Below, one piece after another: positions 1 through 8,319 of a DNA stretch of 64,000 bases. This DNA is from an uncultured Marinobacter sp. (lineage in GTDB: Bacteria > Pseudomonadota > Gammaproteobacteria > Pseudomonadales > Oleiphilaceae), in the NCBI RefSeq assembly GCF_946886895.1, contig NZ_CAMPJO010000006.1, positions 1 through 64,000 of the forward strand, given 5' to 3'. Numbering within the stretch: the first letter of the stretch is position 1; every line of letters starts with the position of its first letter. Under the pieces are notes generated by a model. It did not search any database and had not been told where the DNA came from. It was given only the letters and a program-made list of their open reading frames with translations. The translations under genes and the position numbers were made by a program.

Positions 1-55
1 CGGGCCTGACACCTCAGTGCGGGTGGCGCAAGTGGGTCGATTTAAGGGCGCTTAC
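1..55. mobile_element. Possible right end of an IS66-family element running off the window
   Basis: The bases at 49-55 (cgcttac) read GTAAGCG on the minus strand. GTAAGCG is the usual start of IS66-family terminal repeats, and the same heptamer forms the outer end of the repeat at 974-980. Directly after it, at about 56, begins sequence shared with the other tnpA leaders in this region. I infer an IS66-type end facing left, with its body outside the window. The call rests on a short motif and could be chance. Confidence 0.3.
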
Positions 56-80
56 CATTCACCAACACGAGGTTACCCTC

Positions 81-371
81 ATGAGAAAGCACCGTACTCC
101 AGAACAGTGGCAGGCCCTGGTTGATCAGCAGCGTGACAGTGGTCTGTCAGCGCCACAATTTTGCAAACAGGAAGGCATTGGCTATGCCAGCTTCTGCAAC
201 TGGCGCAAGCGTCTGTCCGCCCCATCGACCGGTGATTCGGCAGATTCCGGTGAAGCCAGTTTTCTGGATCTCTCTTCATTAATGGGCACGTCGCAAGCCT
301 CCGGCCCAAGCTGGAACATTGTGCTGAGCCTGGGCAACGGCGTCGAACTGCGGCTGAGCCAGAACGGATGA
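81..371 (+). CDS. tnpA: IS66-family accessory protein TnpA, copy 1
   Basis: This 96-residue protein matches the small TnpA (OrfA) protein of IS66-type elements. It has an N-terminal helix-turn-helix-like part (RTPEQWQ, FCKQEGIGYASFCNWRKRL) and the usual C-terminal core (FLDLSSL, LSLGNGVELRL). In IS66 elements it accompanies TnpB and the DDE transposase TnpC, and is probably DNA-binding. The stop at 369-371 overlaps a tnpB start at 368 (ATGA), the standard coupled arrangement. No TnpC lies in the window and tnpB is cut, so the gene is a remnant that can no longer move by itself. Confidence 0.85.
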   Translation: MRKHRTPEQWQALVDQQRDSGLSAPQFCKQEGIGYASFCNWRKRLSAPSTGDSADSGEASFLDLSSLMGTSQASGPSWNIVLSLGNGVELRLSQNG

Positions 372-469
372 TCGGGCTCGATAGCCAGGCCCGGATCTGG
401 CTGTGCGTAACCGGTCATTCCAGGACGTCCTGCCGCCCCGCTGAAATTCGCCCTACAGTAACCTCATAA
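368..469 (+). pseudogene. tnpB: tnpB fragment (IS66), truncated after about 14 codons
   Basis: The reading frame opens as MIGLDSQARIWLCVT, like the N-terminus of IS66 TnpB, and overlaps the tnpA stop by four bases. At about 407 the sequence changes into the terminal repeat of the next IS66 copy, and the frame then runs through non-coding repeat sequence to a stop at 467-469. The breakpoint lies where native tnpB and the incoming repeat share the bases gtaac. This is a dead fragment. Confidence 0.7.
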
Positions 470-491
470 TTTCCAACCCGAGGTTACCCCC

Positions 492-752
492 ATGAGAAAG
501 CACCGCACACCCGAGCAGTGGCAAGCCCTGATCAATCAGCAGCGTGACAGTGGCCTATCAGCTTCGAAGTTCTGCAAACAAGAGAACATTGGCTATGCCA
601 GCTTCTGCAACTGGCTCAACCGCAGTTCGACGCCGTTGCCGAGGCTCAGCACAATGTGCCAGCCTGGGCCGGAGGCTTGCGACGAGCCCATCAGTGACGA
701 GAGATCCAGAAAACCGGGTTCACCGGTACCTGCCGAATCATCGGTCGACTGA
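492..752 (+). pseudogene. Chimeric tnpA fragment (IS66), copy 2
   Basis: About 40 residues match the TnpA N-terminus (start MRKHRTPEQWQALINQQRDS, through FCNW). After about 612 the frame reads the antisense strand of the inverted copy 3, giving an unrelated tail to the stop at 752. The tail is junk read-through, so the gene is interpreted as a broken tnpA. The shared start and leader show that it is a duplicate of copy 1. Confidence 0.7.
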
Positions 753-895
753 TCAGCAGACAGACGTTTTCGCCAATTACAGAAACTGACGTAACCGATA
801 CTCTCCTGCTTACAGAACTGCGGAGCGGACAGGCCACTGTCATGCTGCTGGTCAACCAAGGTTTGCCACTGTTCCGGGGTGCGGTGCTTTCTCAT
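593..895 (-). CDS. tnpA: IS66-family TnpA, copy 3 (inverted, 3' end lost)
   Basis: The 100-residue product is a near full-length TnpA whose first 94 residues (895 down to 614) align with copy 1 through the C-terminal ELRLS motif. The last six residues are read from the reverse strand of copy 2 past the head-to-head junction, so the native C-terminus and the following tnpB are missing. The product might still fold, but it has no partner transposase here. Confidence 0.65.
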   Translation of the reverse strand: MRKHRTPEQWQTLVDQQHDSGLSAPQFCKQESIGYVSFCNWRKRLSADQSTDDSAGTGEPGFLDLSSLMGSSQASGPGWHIVLSLGNGVELRLSQLQKLA

Positions 896-995
896 TGAGG
901 TAACCTCGTGTGGGGGAATGTGAGGTTACTGTATGGCGAATTTCAGCGGGGTGGCAGAACGTCCTGGAATGAACGCTTACTGGGCAGGGTAGCCG

Positions 996-1727
996 TCAGA
1001 GCGCCATCAGACCCTGAACCAGCGCCGCCGTGCCGGCCACGGCAGCCACCGCCAGGATGACCGGTCGCAGGCCGTCAAATGGCATGCGATTCACCAGCTT
1101 GCCAGACAGCCAGAAGCCAGTCAGAACGCCGGGAAAGGTCATGGCAAACAGCGCCAGTTCCCTCGGGCCCAGGTACCCGGAGAACACCAGTGCGGCCAGG
1201 CTGAAAAAACTGGCCACCAGGAAGAATGCCGACATGTTGGCCCGCACCAGCGGCCCCTTTTCATTCTGGTAGATCAGCGCAATGGGCGGGCCGCCCACGG
1301 CGGTGATGGTGCCCATGTAAGTGGATGCGGCACCGGCAAGGACACTGTTGCGGGCATTGAGAACAGGGCGCAGGCCGCCCGCGCTCAGGGCGACGCCCGT
1401 GAGGATCAGTACCCCGAAAATCAGCTCAAAGCCCTTGGGCGAGAGCACCAGCAGGGTTAGCCCGGCCAGCACCGTACCAATCGCCCCGCCACCGATGGCA
1501 AACCGCACTTCCCGAAGCTGCAGCGCGCCCCGGTTGCGGATCAGCATCAGCACGGTGAGCACCACGGCATTGAGAATCAGCGGGGCCGGCAGCAGCACCG
1601 GGCTGATCAGGAACAGCAAAGGCGCCGCCAGCGTACCGATACCGTAACCGGCGACGCCCTGAAGGCAGGCGCCCGCCAGCAGGGCAAGATTGGCAAGCAC
1701 AATGTGAACGAGTGTTACGTCATCCAT
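996..1727 (-). CDS. TSUP (TauE/SafE) family anion exporter
   Basis: This is a hydrophobic protein of about 243 residues with some seven or eight membrane segments. It carries the TSUP pattern of two similar halves, each with a glycine/proline-rich helix (GVAGYGIGTLAAPLL near the N-terminus, TITAVGGPPIAL in the second half). Family members export sulfite, sulfoacetate or other small organosulfur or carboxylate anions across the inner membrane. I chose the ATG at 1725-1727; a TTG eight codons upstream (1751) is the alternative, and neither has a well-spaced ribosome site. The gene stands alone between the IS66 remnant and a divergent rarD, so its substrate cannot be inferred from context. Confidence 0.8.
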   Translation of the reverse strand: MDDVTLVHIVLANLALLAGACLQGVAGYGIGTLAAPLLFLISPVLLPAPLILNAVVLTVLMLIRNRGALQLREVRFAIGGGAIGTVLAGLTLLVLSPKGFELIFGVLILTGVALSAGGLRPVLNARNSVLAGAASTYMGTITAVGGPPIALIYQNEKGPLVRANMSAFFLVASFFSLAALVFSGYLGPRELALFAMTFPGVLTGFWLSGKLVNRMPFDGLRPVILAVAAVAGTAALVQGLMAL

Positions 1728-1878
1728 AACGGGGGTACCGGGTTGAGACAATCCGCCTTGATATCACAGCGCGGGTCCGGTGGAAACCCGAACACCCCTG
1801 CGCCCATTAAGACCATAGTGGAACAGGTACGCCAGGTGGATCCTGTGCTAGATTGAGGGACCAGTTAATGAGGAAGCT

Positions 1879-2778
1879 ATGAAAACCGCCACGCCCGAAG
1901 CCACCAAAGGCGTCCTGTATGGCCTTGGCGCCTACACCGTCTGGGGCTGTTTTCCCCTGTATTTTGCGCTCTTTGCGGGCGTGCCGTCCTATGAGGTGCT
2001 GATTCACCGGGTGATATGGTCCTGCGTGTTCCTGGCCGTGGTGGTCACCCTGCTCAGGCGCTGGCCTCCGATCAGAGCTGCGCTGGCACGCCCGAAAGAA
2101 CTCGGCTATGTGTTTGGTTGTGCGGTGTTCATCGCCATCAACTGGGGCGTGTACATCTACGCTGTGGAAACCCGCCACGTACTGCAGGCCAGCCTGGGCT
2201 ACTTCCTCACCCCGCTGGTAAACGTGGGCCTGGGTATGCTGGTGCTCCGGGAGACCATCACCCGGTTGCAGGTGCTGGCCGTGTCCCTGGCCACACTCGC
2301 CATTCTCTACCAGTTATTCCTGCTGGGGGTGGTGCCCTGGATCACCCTGGTGCTGGCCTTCAGCTTCGGCACCTATGGCCTGATGCGTAAGCAGGTGGCG
2401 CTGGACGGCCTCTCCGGCCTGTTCGTGGAAACCTTGCTGCTGTTGCCGCTCAGCCTGCTGACGCTGGGCGCGCTCAGCGCCGCCGGCGCCTCGCATTTCG
2501 GCAGCGACCTGCCCGTCGCCCTGCTGCTGGTCTCCAGCGGCATCGTTACGGCCATTCCGCTGCTCGCCTTCGCCGGGGCCGCCCGCCGGCTGCGGCTGGC
2601 GACCGTCGGCTTCCTGATGTACATCAACCCGACGCTGCAGTTCCTCATTGCGCTGCTTGTGTTTAATGAGCCCCTGAGTGGCGAAAAACTGCTGAGCTTC
2701 GCCATGATCTGGGTGGCCCTGGGAATTTATTCCTGGTCCGCCTGGCGTGGCCGCCGACCCGTTGTGGAGGCTGCTTGA
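1879..2778 (+). CDS. rarD: RarD-type EamA-family permease
   Basis: This 299-residue DMT/EamA membrane protein has about ten transmembrane helices. The N-terminus (KGVLYGLGAYTVWGCFPLYF) and the LIHRVIWS motif are typical of RarD, long annotated as a chloramphenicol-sensitivity permease. The true substrate of the family is not settled. GAGGAAG lies just upstream of the ATG and supports this start. The TGA stop overlaps the TTG start of the next small gene by four bases, suggesting co-translation. Confidence 0.9.
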   Translation: MKTATPEATKGVLYGLGAYTVWGCFPLYFALFAGVPSYEVLIHRVIWSCVFLAVVVTLLRRWPPIRAALARPKELGYVFGCAVFIAINWGVYIYAVETRHVLQASLGYFLTPLVNVGLGMLVLRETITRLQVLAVSLATLAILYQLFLLGVVPWITLVLAFSFGTYGLMRKQVALDGLSGLFVETLLLLPLSLLTLGALSAAGASHFGSDLPVALLLVSSGIVTAIPLLAFAGAARRLRLATVGFLMYINPTLQFLIALLVFNEPLSGEKLLSFAMIWVALGIYSWSAWRGRRPVVEAA

Positions 2779-2984
2779 AACAGCCCATTACCGGCTACCA
2801 CAAAGACGAAGAAGACCACTGGGTCGCCCGGTTGGCCTGCGGCCACAACCAGCATGTGCGCCACACGCCGCCCTGGGTGAACCGCCCGTGGGTGACCACG
2901 GCGGAAGGCAGGGAGTCGATGCTGGGGGTTGAGCTGGACTGCCGGAAGTGTGATGAGGGCGCGCCGCCGGATGACCGGCCCTGA
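2775..2984 (+). CDS. DUF3565 family small protein
   Basis: The product has 69 residues and a pattern typical of DUF3565: N-terminal ITGYHKDEEDHWVARLACGH, then a HVRHTPPW motif, WV, and a C-terminal CRKC pair. The cysteines and histidines suggest metal binding, but I know of no assigned function. The start is a TTG overlapping the rarD stop, so translation is probably coupled. Relatives are small, conserved and often next to membrane or stress genes in marine gammaproteobacteria. Confidence 0.7.
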   Translation: MKQPITGYHKDEEDHWVARLACGHNQHVRHTPPWVNRPWVTTAEGRESMLGVELDCRKCDEGAPPDDRP

Positions 2985-3033
2985 GCTATACTATGGCCGA
3001 GATCTGACCATTTGATTGGCAAAGGAGTCTGCC

Positions 3034-4047
3034 ATGGTAAAGCGCCTCGTTATCTGTGCCGACGGCACATGGAACCGTCCCGAAGAAGACCTTCAGAAAG
3101 ATGTTCCCACCAACGTTCTGAGAATGGCCCGGGCCATTCGTCCCCTGGCGGCCGATGGCAAGCCCCAGCATGTGTTCTATGACTGGGGCATCGGGTCCTA
3201 TCACAACGCGGTGATTGGCGGGGTCACCGGGCAGGGTATTCACAAGAACATCATGGATGCCTACCGCTATATTGTGCAGAACTTCACGCCCGGCACCGAC
3301 ATCTACCTGTTTGGCTTCAGCCGCGGCGCCTACACCGTGCGCTCCCTGTGCGGGCTGATCAATAACTGCGGCATTCTCAAGCGGCCCGATGCGAGGCTGA
3401 TCCAGCAGGCGTTTGAACACTACAAGAAGACCGGTAGCGCCTGGAAACCCTCCGGAGCCCGGTCGGTGGCGTTCCGCAATGCCCATAGCCATGAGTCCCG
3501 GGCGATCCGGTTTGTGGGCGCCTGGGATACGGTGGGCGCGCTGGGTGTGCCGTTTTCGCTGATGGGGCTGTTTGATCGCAAGGACGAGTTTTACGACACC
3601 AAGCTGGGCGGCAATGTGCGCATGGCCCGCCATGCTCTGGCCATCGATGAGCGCCGGGAAGATTTTGAGCCCACCTTGTGGGAGCCCCGGGACGGGCTGG
3701 ATCTCGAACAGGTGTGGTTTGCCGGTTCCCACAGCGATATTGGCGGTGGCTATCCGGCGGACGGCCAGGGGTTGATGGCGTCTGACATTGCCCTCGACTG
3801 GATGGTGCAACAGGCCAGGCGTGCCGGCCTGGATATCGAGGAACATCTGCCCGCCGGGATTCATCCGAGCGCTGCGGCAAAGCTGCATAACTCACGGAGA
3901 CATATTTTCCGGTTTTCAACGCCACTGGTGCGTAACCTGAAACCGGCAAACGTTGATACGGTTATTCACCCCTCCGTGGCGGAGCGCTGGCGGTTGGACC
4001 CGGATTACCGGCCGGTCAACCTGCAACGGATTGGCTTTTCAGCCTGA
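3034..4047 (+). CDS. DUF2235 domain protein (alpha/beta-hydrolase-like)
   Basis: This 337-residue protein opens with KRLVICADGTWN, the hallmark of DUF2235. It has the nucleophile elbow GFSRG (Ser at about residue 96) and the later motif GSHSDIGGGYP that supplies the His/Asp part of the presumed triad. Family members include phospholipase effectors (Tle1) of type VI secretion, but many are house-keeping proteins of unknown substrate. Nothing secretion-related (VgrG, PAAR, immunity protein) lies nearby, so I do not call it an effector. AAAGGAG at 3021-3027 sits six bases before the ATG at 3034, which decides the start over an in-frame TTG at 3016. Confidence 0.85.
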   Translation: MVKRLVICADGTWNRPEEDLQKDVPTNVLRMARAIRPLAADGKPQHVFYDWGIGSYHNAVIGGVTGQGIHKNIMDAYRYIVQNFTPGTDIYLFGFSRGAYTVRSLCGLINNCGILKRPDARLIQQAFEHYKKTGSAWKPSGARSVAFRNAHSHESRAIRFVGAWDTVGALGVPFSLMGLFDRKDEFYDTKLGGNVRMARHALAIDERREDFEPTLWEPRDGLDLEQVWFAGSHSDIGGGYPADGQGLMASDIALDWMVQQARRAGLDIEEHLPAGIHPSAAAKLHNSRRHIFRFSTPLVRNLKPANVDTVIHPSVAERWRLDPDYRPVNLQRIGFSA

Positions 4048-4194
4048 GCCTGTGAGCACCCCGTGGCCCTGTCGCATGGGCGGAGCGTACAGGAAATCGC
4101 CGCTCCATTTACGCGCCTTAACAAACTGGAACAGATCAATCGGGACAGTCCGTGGATAATCCGCTTCAGGAATGTTTCTTTTGAGGTTCGGTGC

Positions 4195-5871
4195 ATGAGA
4201 GTCCTGAGCAATCTGAAAATACGAACACGCTTGCTGGTCGCCGTGCTGGTGCCGGTTGTCATCACGGCGGCAACGATTGCCTGGATCACCGTGAGCCAGA
4301 TCCAGTCCAATGGCGAGGCCGAGCTTGAGCGCCTGGAAAAGAGCCTGCTTGAGGCCCGTAAAGACGGTTTGAAAAACCTGGTTGATGCGGCCAAGGCCGT
4401 GGTTCTGGAGGCCAAGAACGATCCGGACATGACCGAAGAGGAAGCCAAGGAGGCCGCTGCGGAGCGGTTGCGGTCAATCCGGTTCGAGAAAACGAACTAT
4501 GTCTTTGCCTACACGCGGGATGTCTATAACCTGGCGTACGCTCCGGATCCATCCAAGGAAGGGCCGAGTAGTAACCCAGTCTTGCGCAAGCTGGTAGGTG
4601 ACCTGTTCGAAGTCGCCGAGGACGATGGCTTTTATGGCTATGAATGGCTGAATCCAGCCTCCGGCAAGGACGAACCCAAGGTGTCCTATTCCACCCTGAT
4701 ACCCGGATGGGACTGGATGATGGGCGCCGGCGTCTATGTGACCGATATCAAAAAGGAAGTGGCGGCGGCCCGGATGGTGATCGAGAAGAACATTGCCTCT
4801 GCCCTGGGCTTTATTTTGCTGGTGACGGCGGTTGTGGTGCTGATTTCCCTGCTGATTGGCGTGATTGTTGGTCGCACGGTGACCAAACCCCTCAAGGGCG
4901 TCAGTGACATGATGCAGGAGATTGCCGATGGTGAGGGCGACCTGCGTCAGCGGTTGCCGGAAGACGGCTCCGATGAACTTTCGGAACTGGGCCGCAGGTT
5001 TAACGCCTTTGTGGTGAAGATTCAGAACACCATGCGGGAGGTGGGTGCCACCACCGACCAGTTGGCGTCGGCGGCGGAGGAGCTCAGCCGGGTCGCCAAC
5101 GAAACCCGCGCTTCGGTTCAGGAGCAGGGGTCGGAGACCGATCAGATTGCCTCGGCGATCAATGAAATGGCGGCGACGATCCAGCAGATCTCGGGTAACG
5201 CCAATGAGGTGGAAGGTGCCGCCTCGGATGCCGACCGCATGGCGCGTGAGGGTGGCGAGACCATTGCCAGTGCCCAGGGCGCGGTCAATCAGCTCTCCGA
5301 GGAGATCCAGGAAAGCGCCAGGAGTATCGATGCCCTGGCGGAGAAGTCCGACGATATCCAGCAGGTGCTGGACGTGATTCATGCGGTCACCGAGCAAACC
5401 AATCTGCTGGCGCTGAATGCGGCCATCGAGGCAGCCCGGGCCGGCGAGCATGGTCGTGGCTTCTCGGTGGTGGCGGATGAAGTGCGCCAACTGGCCAAAC
5501 GCAGCGCCGAATCGGCGGACCAGATCCGGGACATGATCGGTGGTTTTGTCACTGAGTCACGGGCCGCCGTGGAGCGCATGAACCAGTCCCGTACCCGGTC
5601 CACCGAAACGGTTGAGCGCATCAACCACGCCACGGATTCCTTGCGGACCATTGAAAAGTCCGTGGGCCAGATTCACGACCAGGTGACCCAGATCGCGACC
5701 GCCGCCGAGCAGCAAAGCCAGGTGGCGGAAGAGATCAACCAGAACGTGGTGCGCATTGTGGATGCCGCTCAGCGCAGTGATACCGGGGTGACCCAGACCA
5801 ACGAGGCGAGCCATGAGCTGGCCAGGCTGGGGGAGAATCTCCGGGATCTGGTCGGTCAGTTCAAAGTGTAA
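4195..5871 (+). CDS. Methyl-accepting chemotaxis protein with periplasmic Cache domain
   Basis: This 558-residue chemoreceptor has TM1 at about residues 11-31 and a periplasmic single-Cache (sCache_2-type) ligand domain at about 35-195, with FEKTNYVFAY and GWDWMMGAGVYV motifs. TM2 is at about 201-225, followed by HAMP at about 226-280 and a long helical signalling domain. The conserved hairpin (TNLLALNAAIEAARAGE, GFSVVADEVRQLA) should bind CheA and CheW. sCache domains usually sense small organic acids. No CheB/CheR-tethering pentapeptide is seen; the C-terminus is LVGQFKV. An in-frame upstream start at 4063 would add a 44-residue tail without a membrane signal, so the ATG at 4195 is preferred. 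A TRAP binding protein gene follows. Confidence 0.92.
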   Translation: MRVLSNLKIRTRLLVAVLVPVVITAATIAWITVSQIQSNGEAELERLEKSLLEARKDGLKNLVDAAKAVVLEAKNDPDMTEEEAKEAAAERLRSIRFEKTNYVFAYTRDVYNLAYAPDPSKEGPSSNPVLRKLVGDLFEVAEDDGFYGYEWLNPASGKDEPKVSYSTLIPGWDWMMGAGVYVTDIKKEVAAARMVIEKNIASALGFILLVTAVVVLISLLIGVIVGRTVTKPLKGVSDMMQEIADGEGDLRQRLPEDGSDELSELGRRFNAFVVKIQNTMREVGATTDQLASAAEELSRVANETRASVQEQGSETDQIASAINEMAATIQQISGNANEVEGAASDADRMAREGGETIASAQGAVNQLSEEIQESARSIDALAEKSDDIQQVLDVIHAVTEQTNLLALNAAIEAARAGEHGRGFSVVADEVRQLAKRSAESADQIRDMIGGFVTESRAAVERMNQSRTRSTETVERINHATDSLRTIEKSVGQIHDQVTQIATAAEQQSQVAEEINQNVVRIVDAAQRSDTGVTQTNEASHELARLGENLRDLVGQFKV

Positions 5872-5977
5872 ACGCCGGGATTGAGGGCGGCCGATTGGCG
5901 CCGCCTCCCCGGCACGTTATGATGGTCGCGACTGTGAGAACCCTGTTTTCATACCAACAATAACGGAAGCCAACACT

Positions 5978-7045
5978 ATGACAATCCGGAAAACCTGGCT
6001 GGCCGCGGTTGCCGCTGCGGCAACGGCATTCAGTGTTCCCTCGTTCGCCGAGGAAAACTTCACCCTGCGCCTGGCGCAGACCTGGGGTCCCAACTCTCCG
6101 ATTCTCGGGGAAACCGTGGAACACATGGCCGAGATGGCCAACCTGATGTCCGATGGTCGTCTGACCATCCGTATCGATGCCTCCAACAAGCACAAGGCAC
6201 CGTTCGGTATCTTCGATCTGGTGCGCAACGGCCAGTACGACATGGGCCACACGGCGTCCTATTACTACAAGGGCACCATTCCCAACGCCATGTATTTCAC
6301 CACCGTACCCTTCGGTATGATTGCGCCGGAACAGTACGCCTGGTTCTATCATGGCGGCGGCATGGAGCTGATGCAGGAAGTGTACGAGCCCTATGGCCTG
6401 CTGTCGTTCCCGGGTGGGAACACCGGCAACCAGATGGGTGGCTGGTTCCGGGAGGAGATTACCTCCCTGGAGGATCTGAAGGGCCTGAAGATGCGCACCC
6501 CGGGGTTTGCTGGCGAAGTGATGGCCGAGCTCGGCGTGGCGGTGACCAACATCCCGCCGGGAGAGCTCTACAGTTCCCTGGAGCGCGGCACCATCGATGC
6601 GGTTGAATGGGTCGGGCCGGCCCTGGATTTCCAGATGGGCTTCCACCAGATCGCCAAGTACTACTACTCCGGCTGGCAGGAGCCTGGCGCGGAAGTGCAG
6701 TTCCTGATCAATAAGGACACCTGGAACAAACTGCCGAAGGATCTGCAGGAGATCCTGCGGGTTGCCATGCGCACCGCCGCCTATGACATGTATATCCAGA
6801 GCACCCATGAAAGCGGCGTGGCCTGGGATCGCATGAAGGAAGACTACCCGGACGTGACCCACAAGACCTTCCCGCCCGAGGTGATTGACGCCCTGCGCGA
6901 GGCCACCAACAAGTTGCTGGCCGAGGCCGCCGCCAAGGACCCGTTGGCGAAGGAAATTATCAGTTCCCAGCGCGACTACCTGCAGCAGGTTCGCCAGTGG
7001 ACCAATATTTCCGACAAGGCTTATCTCAACACCGTTGCTGAGTAA
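5978..7045 (+). CDS. TRAP transporter periplasmic binding protein (TakP-like, DctP family)
   Basis: The 355-residue product has a signal peptide (about 1-24, ending SFAEE) and the DctP fold. Motifs NTGNQMGGWFR, LKMRTPGFAGEV and DAVEWVGPALD resemble TakP of Rhodobacter sphaeroides, where equivalent Gln, Arg, Glu and Trp residues bind an alpha-keto acid with sodium. An alpha-keto or 2-hydroxy acid ligand is therefore likely. Unusually, no DctQ or DctM membrane genes lie beside it; the neighbours are a chemoreceptor and potABCD. It must pair with membrane subunits encoded elsewhere or serve as a ligand carrier for chemotaxis. An imperfect inverted repeat follows at 7090-7132. Confidence 0.85.
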   Translation: MTIRKTWLAAVAAAATAFSVPSFAEENFTLRLAQTWGPNSPILGETVEHMAEMANLMSDGRLTIRIDASNKHKAPFGIFDLVRNGQYDMGHTASYYYKGTIPNAMYFTTVPFGMIAPEQYAWFYHGGGMELMQEVYEPYGLLSFPGGNTGNQMGGWFREEITSLEDLKGLKMRTPGFAGEVMAELGVAVTNIPPGELYSSLERGTIDAVEWVGPALDFQMGFHQIAKYYYSGWQEPGAEVQFLINKDTWNKLPKDLQEILRVAMRTAAYDMYIQSTHESGVAWDRMKEDYPDVTHKTFPPEVIDALREATNKLLAEAAAKDPLAKEIISSQRDYLQQVRQWTNISDKAYLNTVAE

Positions 7046-7089
7046 ACAGTCTGAACGCTGCGACCGCTTCCTGAGAGGTCGTTGAAACG

Positions 7090-7132
7090 AGGGGCACAAG
7101 GTGCGGACAACGTCTGGCAGCCTTGCGCCCCT
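7090..7132. terminator. Imperfect inverted repeat, possible terminator
   Basis: AGGGGCACAAGG (7090-7101) and CCTTGCGCCCCT (7121-7132) pair at 11 of 12 positions around a 19-base loop, followed by CT-rich sequence. It lies between the TRAP binding protein and potA, so it may end the first transcript or lie in the pot leader. It lacks a clean T-run. Confidence 0.35.
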
Positions 7133-7203
7133 TTCTGCCCATGCCCCTTTCTGTTTGTGTCGCTTTCTGGAAAAATAGGCCGCTCATTCTTTGGGCAGCG
7201 CCG

Positions 7204-8319
7204 ATGAAACAGACACTGCTATCTCTGGCTAACCTCTCCAAGCAGTTCAGTGGCAAAACCGTTCTGGATGCCCTGGATCTGGATATCTACGACGGTGAAT
7301 TCATTACCCTGCTGGGCCCTTCCGGGTGCGGTAAAACCACACTGCTGCGGCTGATGGCGGGTTTTGAACAACCCGATGCAGGTACCATCACCCTGGCCGG
7401 TGACGACCTGACCTACCGGGCACCGGAGCATCGCCCGCTGAATACGGTGTTCCAGCATTACGCGCTGTTCCCGCATATGTCGGTGTTCGACAACGTTGCC
7501 TACGGCCTGAAAATGGAACAGCGCCCGAAGGACGAGATCCGTGCGCGGGTGAACGCAGTGCTGGCCATGGTCCAGTTGCAGGACTTTGCCCGTCGCAAGC
7601 CGCATCAGTTATCCGGCGGTCAGCAGCAGCGGGTGGCCATTGCCCGGGCCGTGGTCAAGCGCCCGCGCCTGCTGTTGCTGGACGAACCGCTGTCGGCCCT
7701 CGATTTCAAGCTACGCCGTACCATGCAGGTGGAACTCAAGCGCCTGCAGCGGGAACTGGGCATTACCTTTGTGTTTGTCACCCACGATCAGGAAGAAGCG
7801 CTGTCCATGTCGGACCGGGTGGCGGTGCTCAAGGACGGCAAGGTGCAGCAACTGGGCACGCCCCGGGAAGTCTACGAGCGCCCGGCCAACCTGTTTACCG
7901 CCCGTTTTGTGGGCGAGACCAACTTCTTTCCGGGCACGGTGGCGTCGGTCGACGAAGCGTCCATCACCGTGGACGTGCTGGGTGTGCACCGCCGTCTGCG
8001 ACGCCCGGACTTTACGGTCCGGTCCGGGCAGGGGGTGCATGTGCTGCTTCGCCCGGAGGATATCCGGGTGCTGGACCCGGCCGACGATCACGGGCTTGCG
8101 GGCAAGGTGGTCGAGCGCAATTACAAGGGCAGCACCCTGGATTCGGTGATTCACCTGGCTGACGGCACCGAGGTGCTGGCCAGTGAGTTTTTTGATGAAG
8201 ACGATCCAGCCTTTGATTATCGCCTGGGTGAGCCGGTGAAAGTCAGTTGGGTGGATGGCTGGGAGTGGTTGCTTCCGGAAGAGAGCAGCCGCTCAGAGGT
8301 ACCGTCAGCGGATGCCTAG
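7204..8319 (+). CDS. potA: Polyamine ABC transporter ATPase PotA
   Basis: This 371-residue ABC ATPase has Walker A (GPSGCGKTT), signature (LSGGQQQR), Walker B ([12 protein letters not shown]), an H-loop (VTHDQEE) and a C-terminal TOBE region (about 290-360), the layout of PotA/PotG. It energises spermidine or putrescine uptake through PotB and PotC. The ATG at 7204 gives a length close to E. coli PotA; upstream in-frame starts add an unlike leader. Its stop overlaps the likely potB start by eight bases. potA-potB-potC-potD form one operon. Confidence 0.92.
   Translation: MKQTLLSLANLSKQFSGKTVLDALDLDIYDGEFITLLGPSGCGKTTLLRLMAGFEQPDAGTITLAGDDLTYRAPEHRPLNTVFQHYALFPHMSVFDNVAYGLKMEQRPKDEIRARVNAVLAMVQLQDFARRKPHQLSGGQQQRVAIARAVVKRPRLLLLDEPLSALDFKLRRTMQVELKRLQRELGITFVFVTHDQEEALSMSDRVAVLKDGKVQQLGTPREVYERPANLFTARFVGETNFFPGTVASVDEASITVDVLGVHRRLRRPDFTVRSGQGVHVLLRPEDIRVLDPADDHGLAGKVVERNYKGSTLDSVIHLADGTEVLASEFFDEDDPAFDYRLGEPVKVSWVDGWEWLLPEESSRSEVPSADA

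Larger units (their letters stand above)
407..980. mobile_element. Two IS66 left ends joined head to head (inverted remnant)
   Basis: The terminal repeat at 407-427 and the reverse complement of 960-980 agree at 19 of 21 positions. Inward of them both arms carry the same leader and the same tnpA 5' region, in opposite orientation. The left arm keeps about 40 tnpA codons (492 to about 612). The right arm keeps about 94 (895 down to about 614). The arms meet near 612-614. No tnpC is present, and the 8-bp flanks (ggctgtgc and tgggcagg) do not match, so no target-site duplication is visible. The structure is the product of rearrangement or an aberrant insertion rather than an intact insertion sequence. 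Confidence 0.75.

Noticed and set aside
399..988. Target-site duplication around the inverted IS66 unit
   Set aside because: The 8-bp flanks ggctgtgc and tgggcagg do not match, so no duplication can be claimed.
3034..4047. DUF2235 protein as a type VI secretion phospholipase effector
   Set aside because: No VgrG, PAAR, adaptor or immunity gene nearby; the gene stands between metabolic and chemotaxis genes.
5886..5905. GC-rich hairpin (GGCGGC / GCCGCC) after the chemoreceptor gene
   Set aside because: Only six paired bases with an 8-base loop and no T-run, so it is too weak to call a terminator in GC-rich DNA.
5861..7099. 412-residue open frame on the minus strand opposite the TRAP binding protein
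   Set aside because: Antisense to a gene with a clear signal peptide and family motifs; the translated frame has no recognisable domain.
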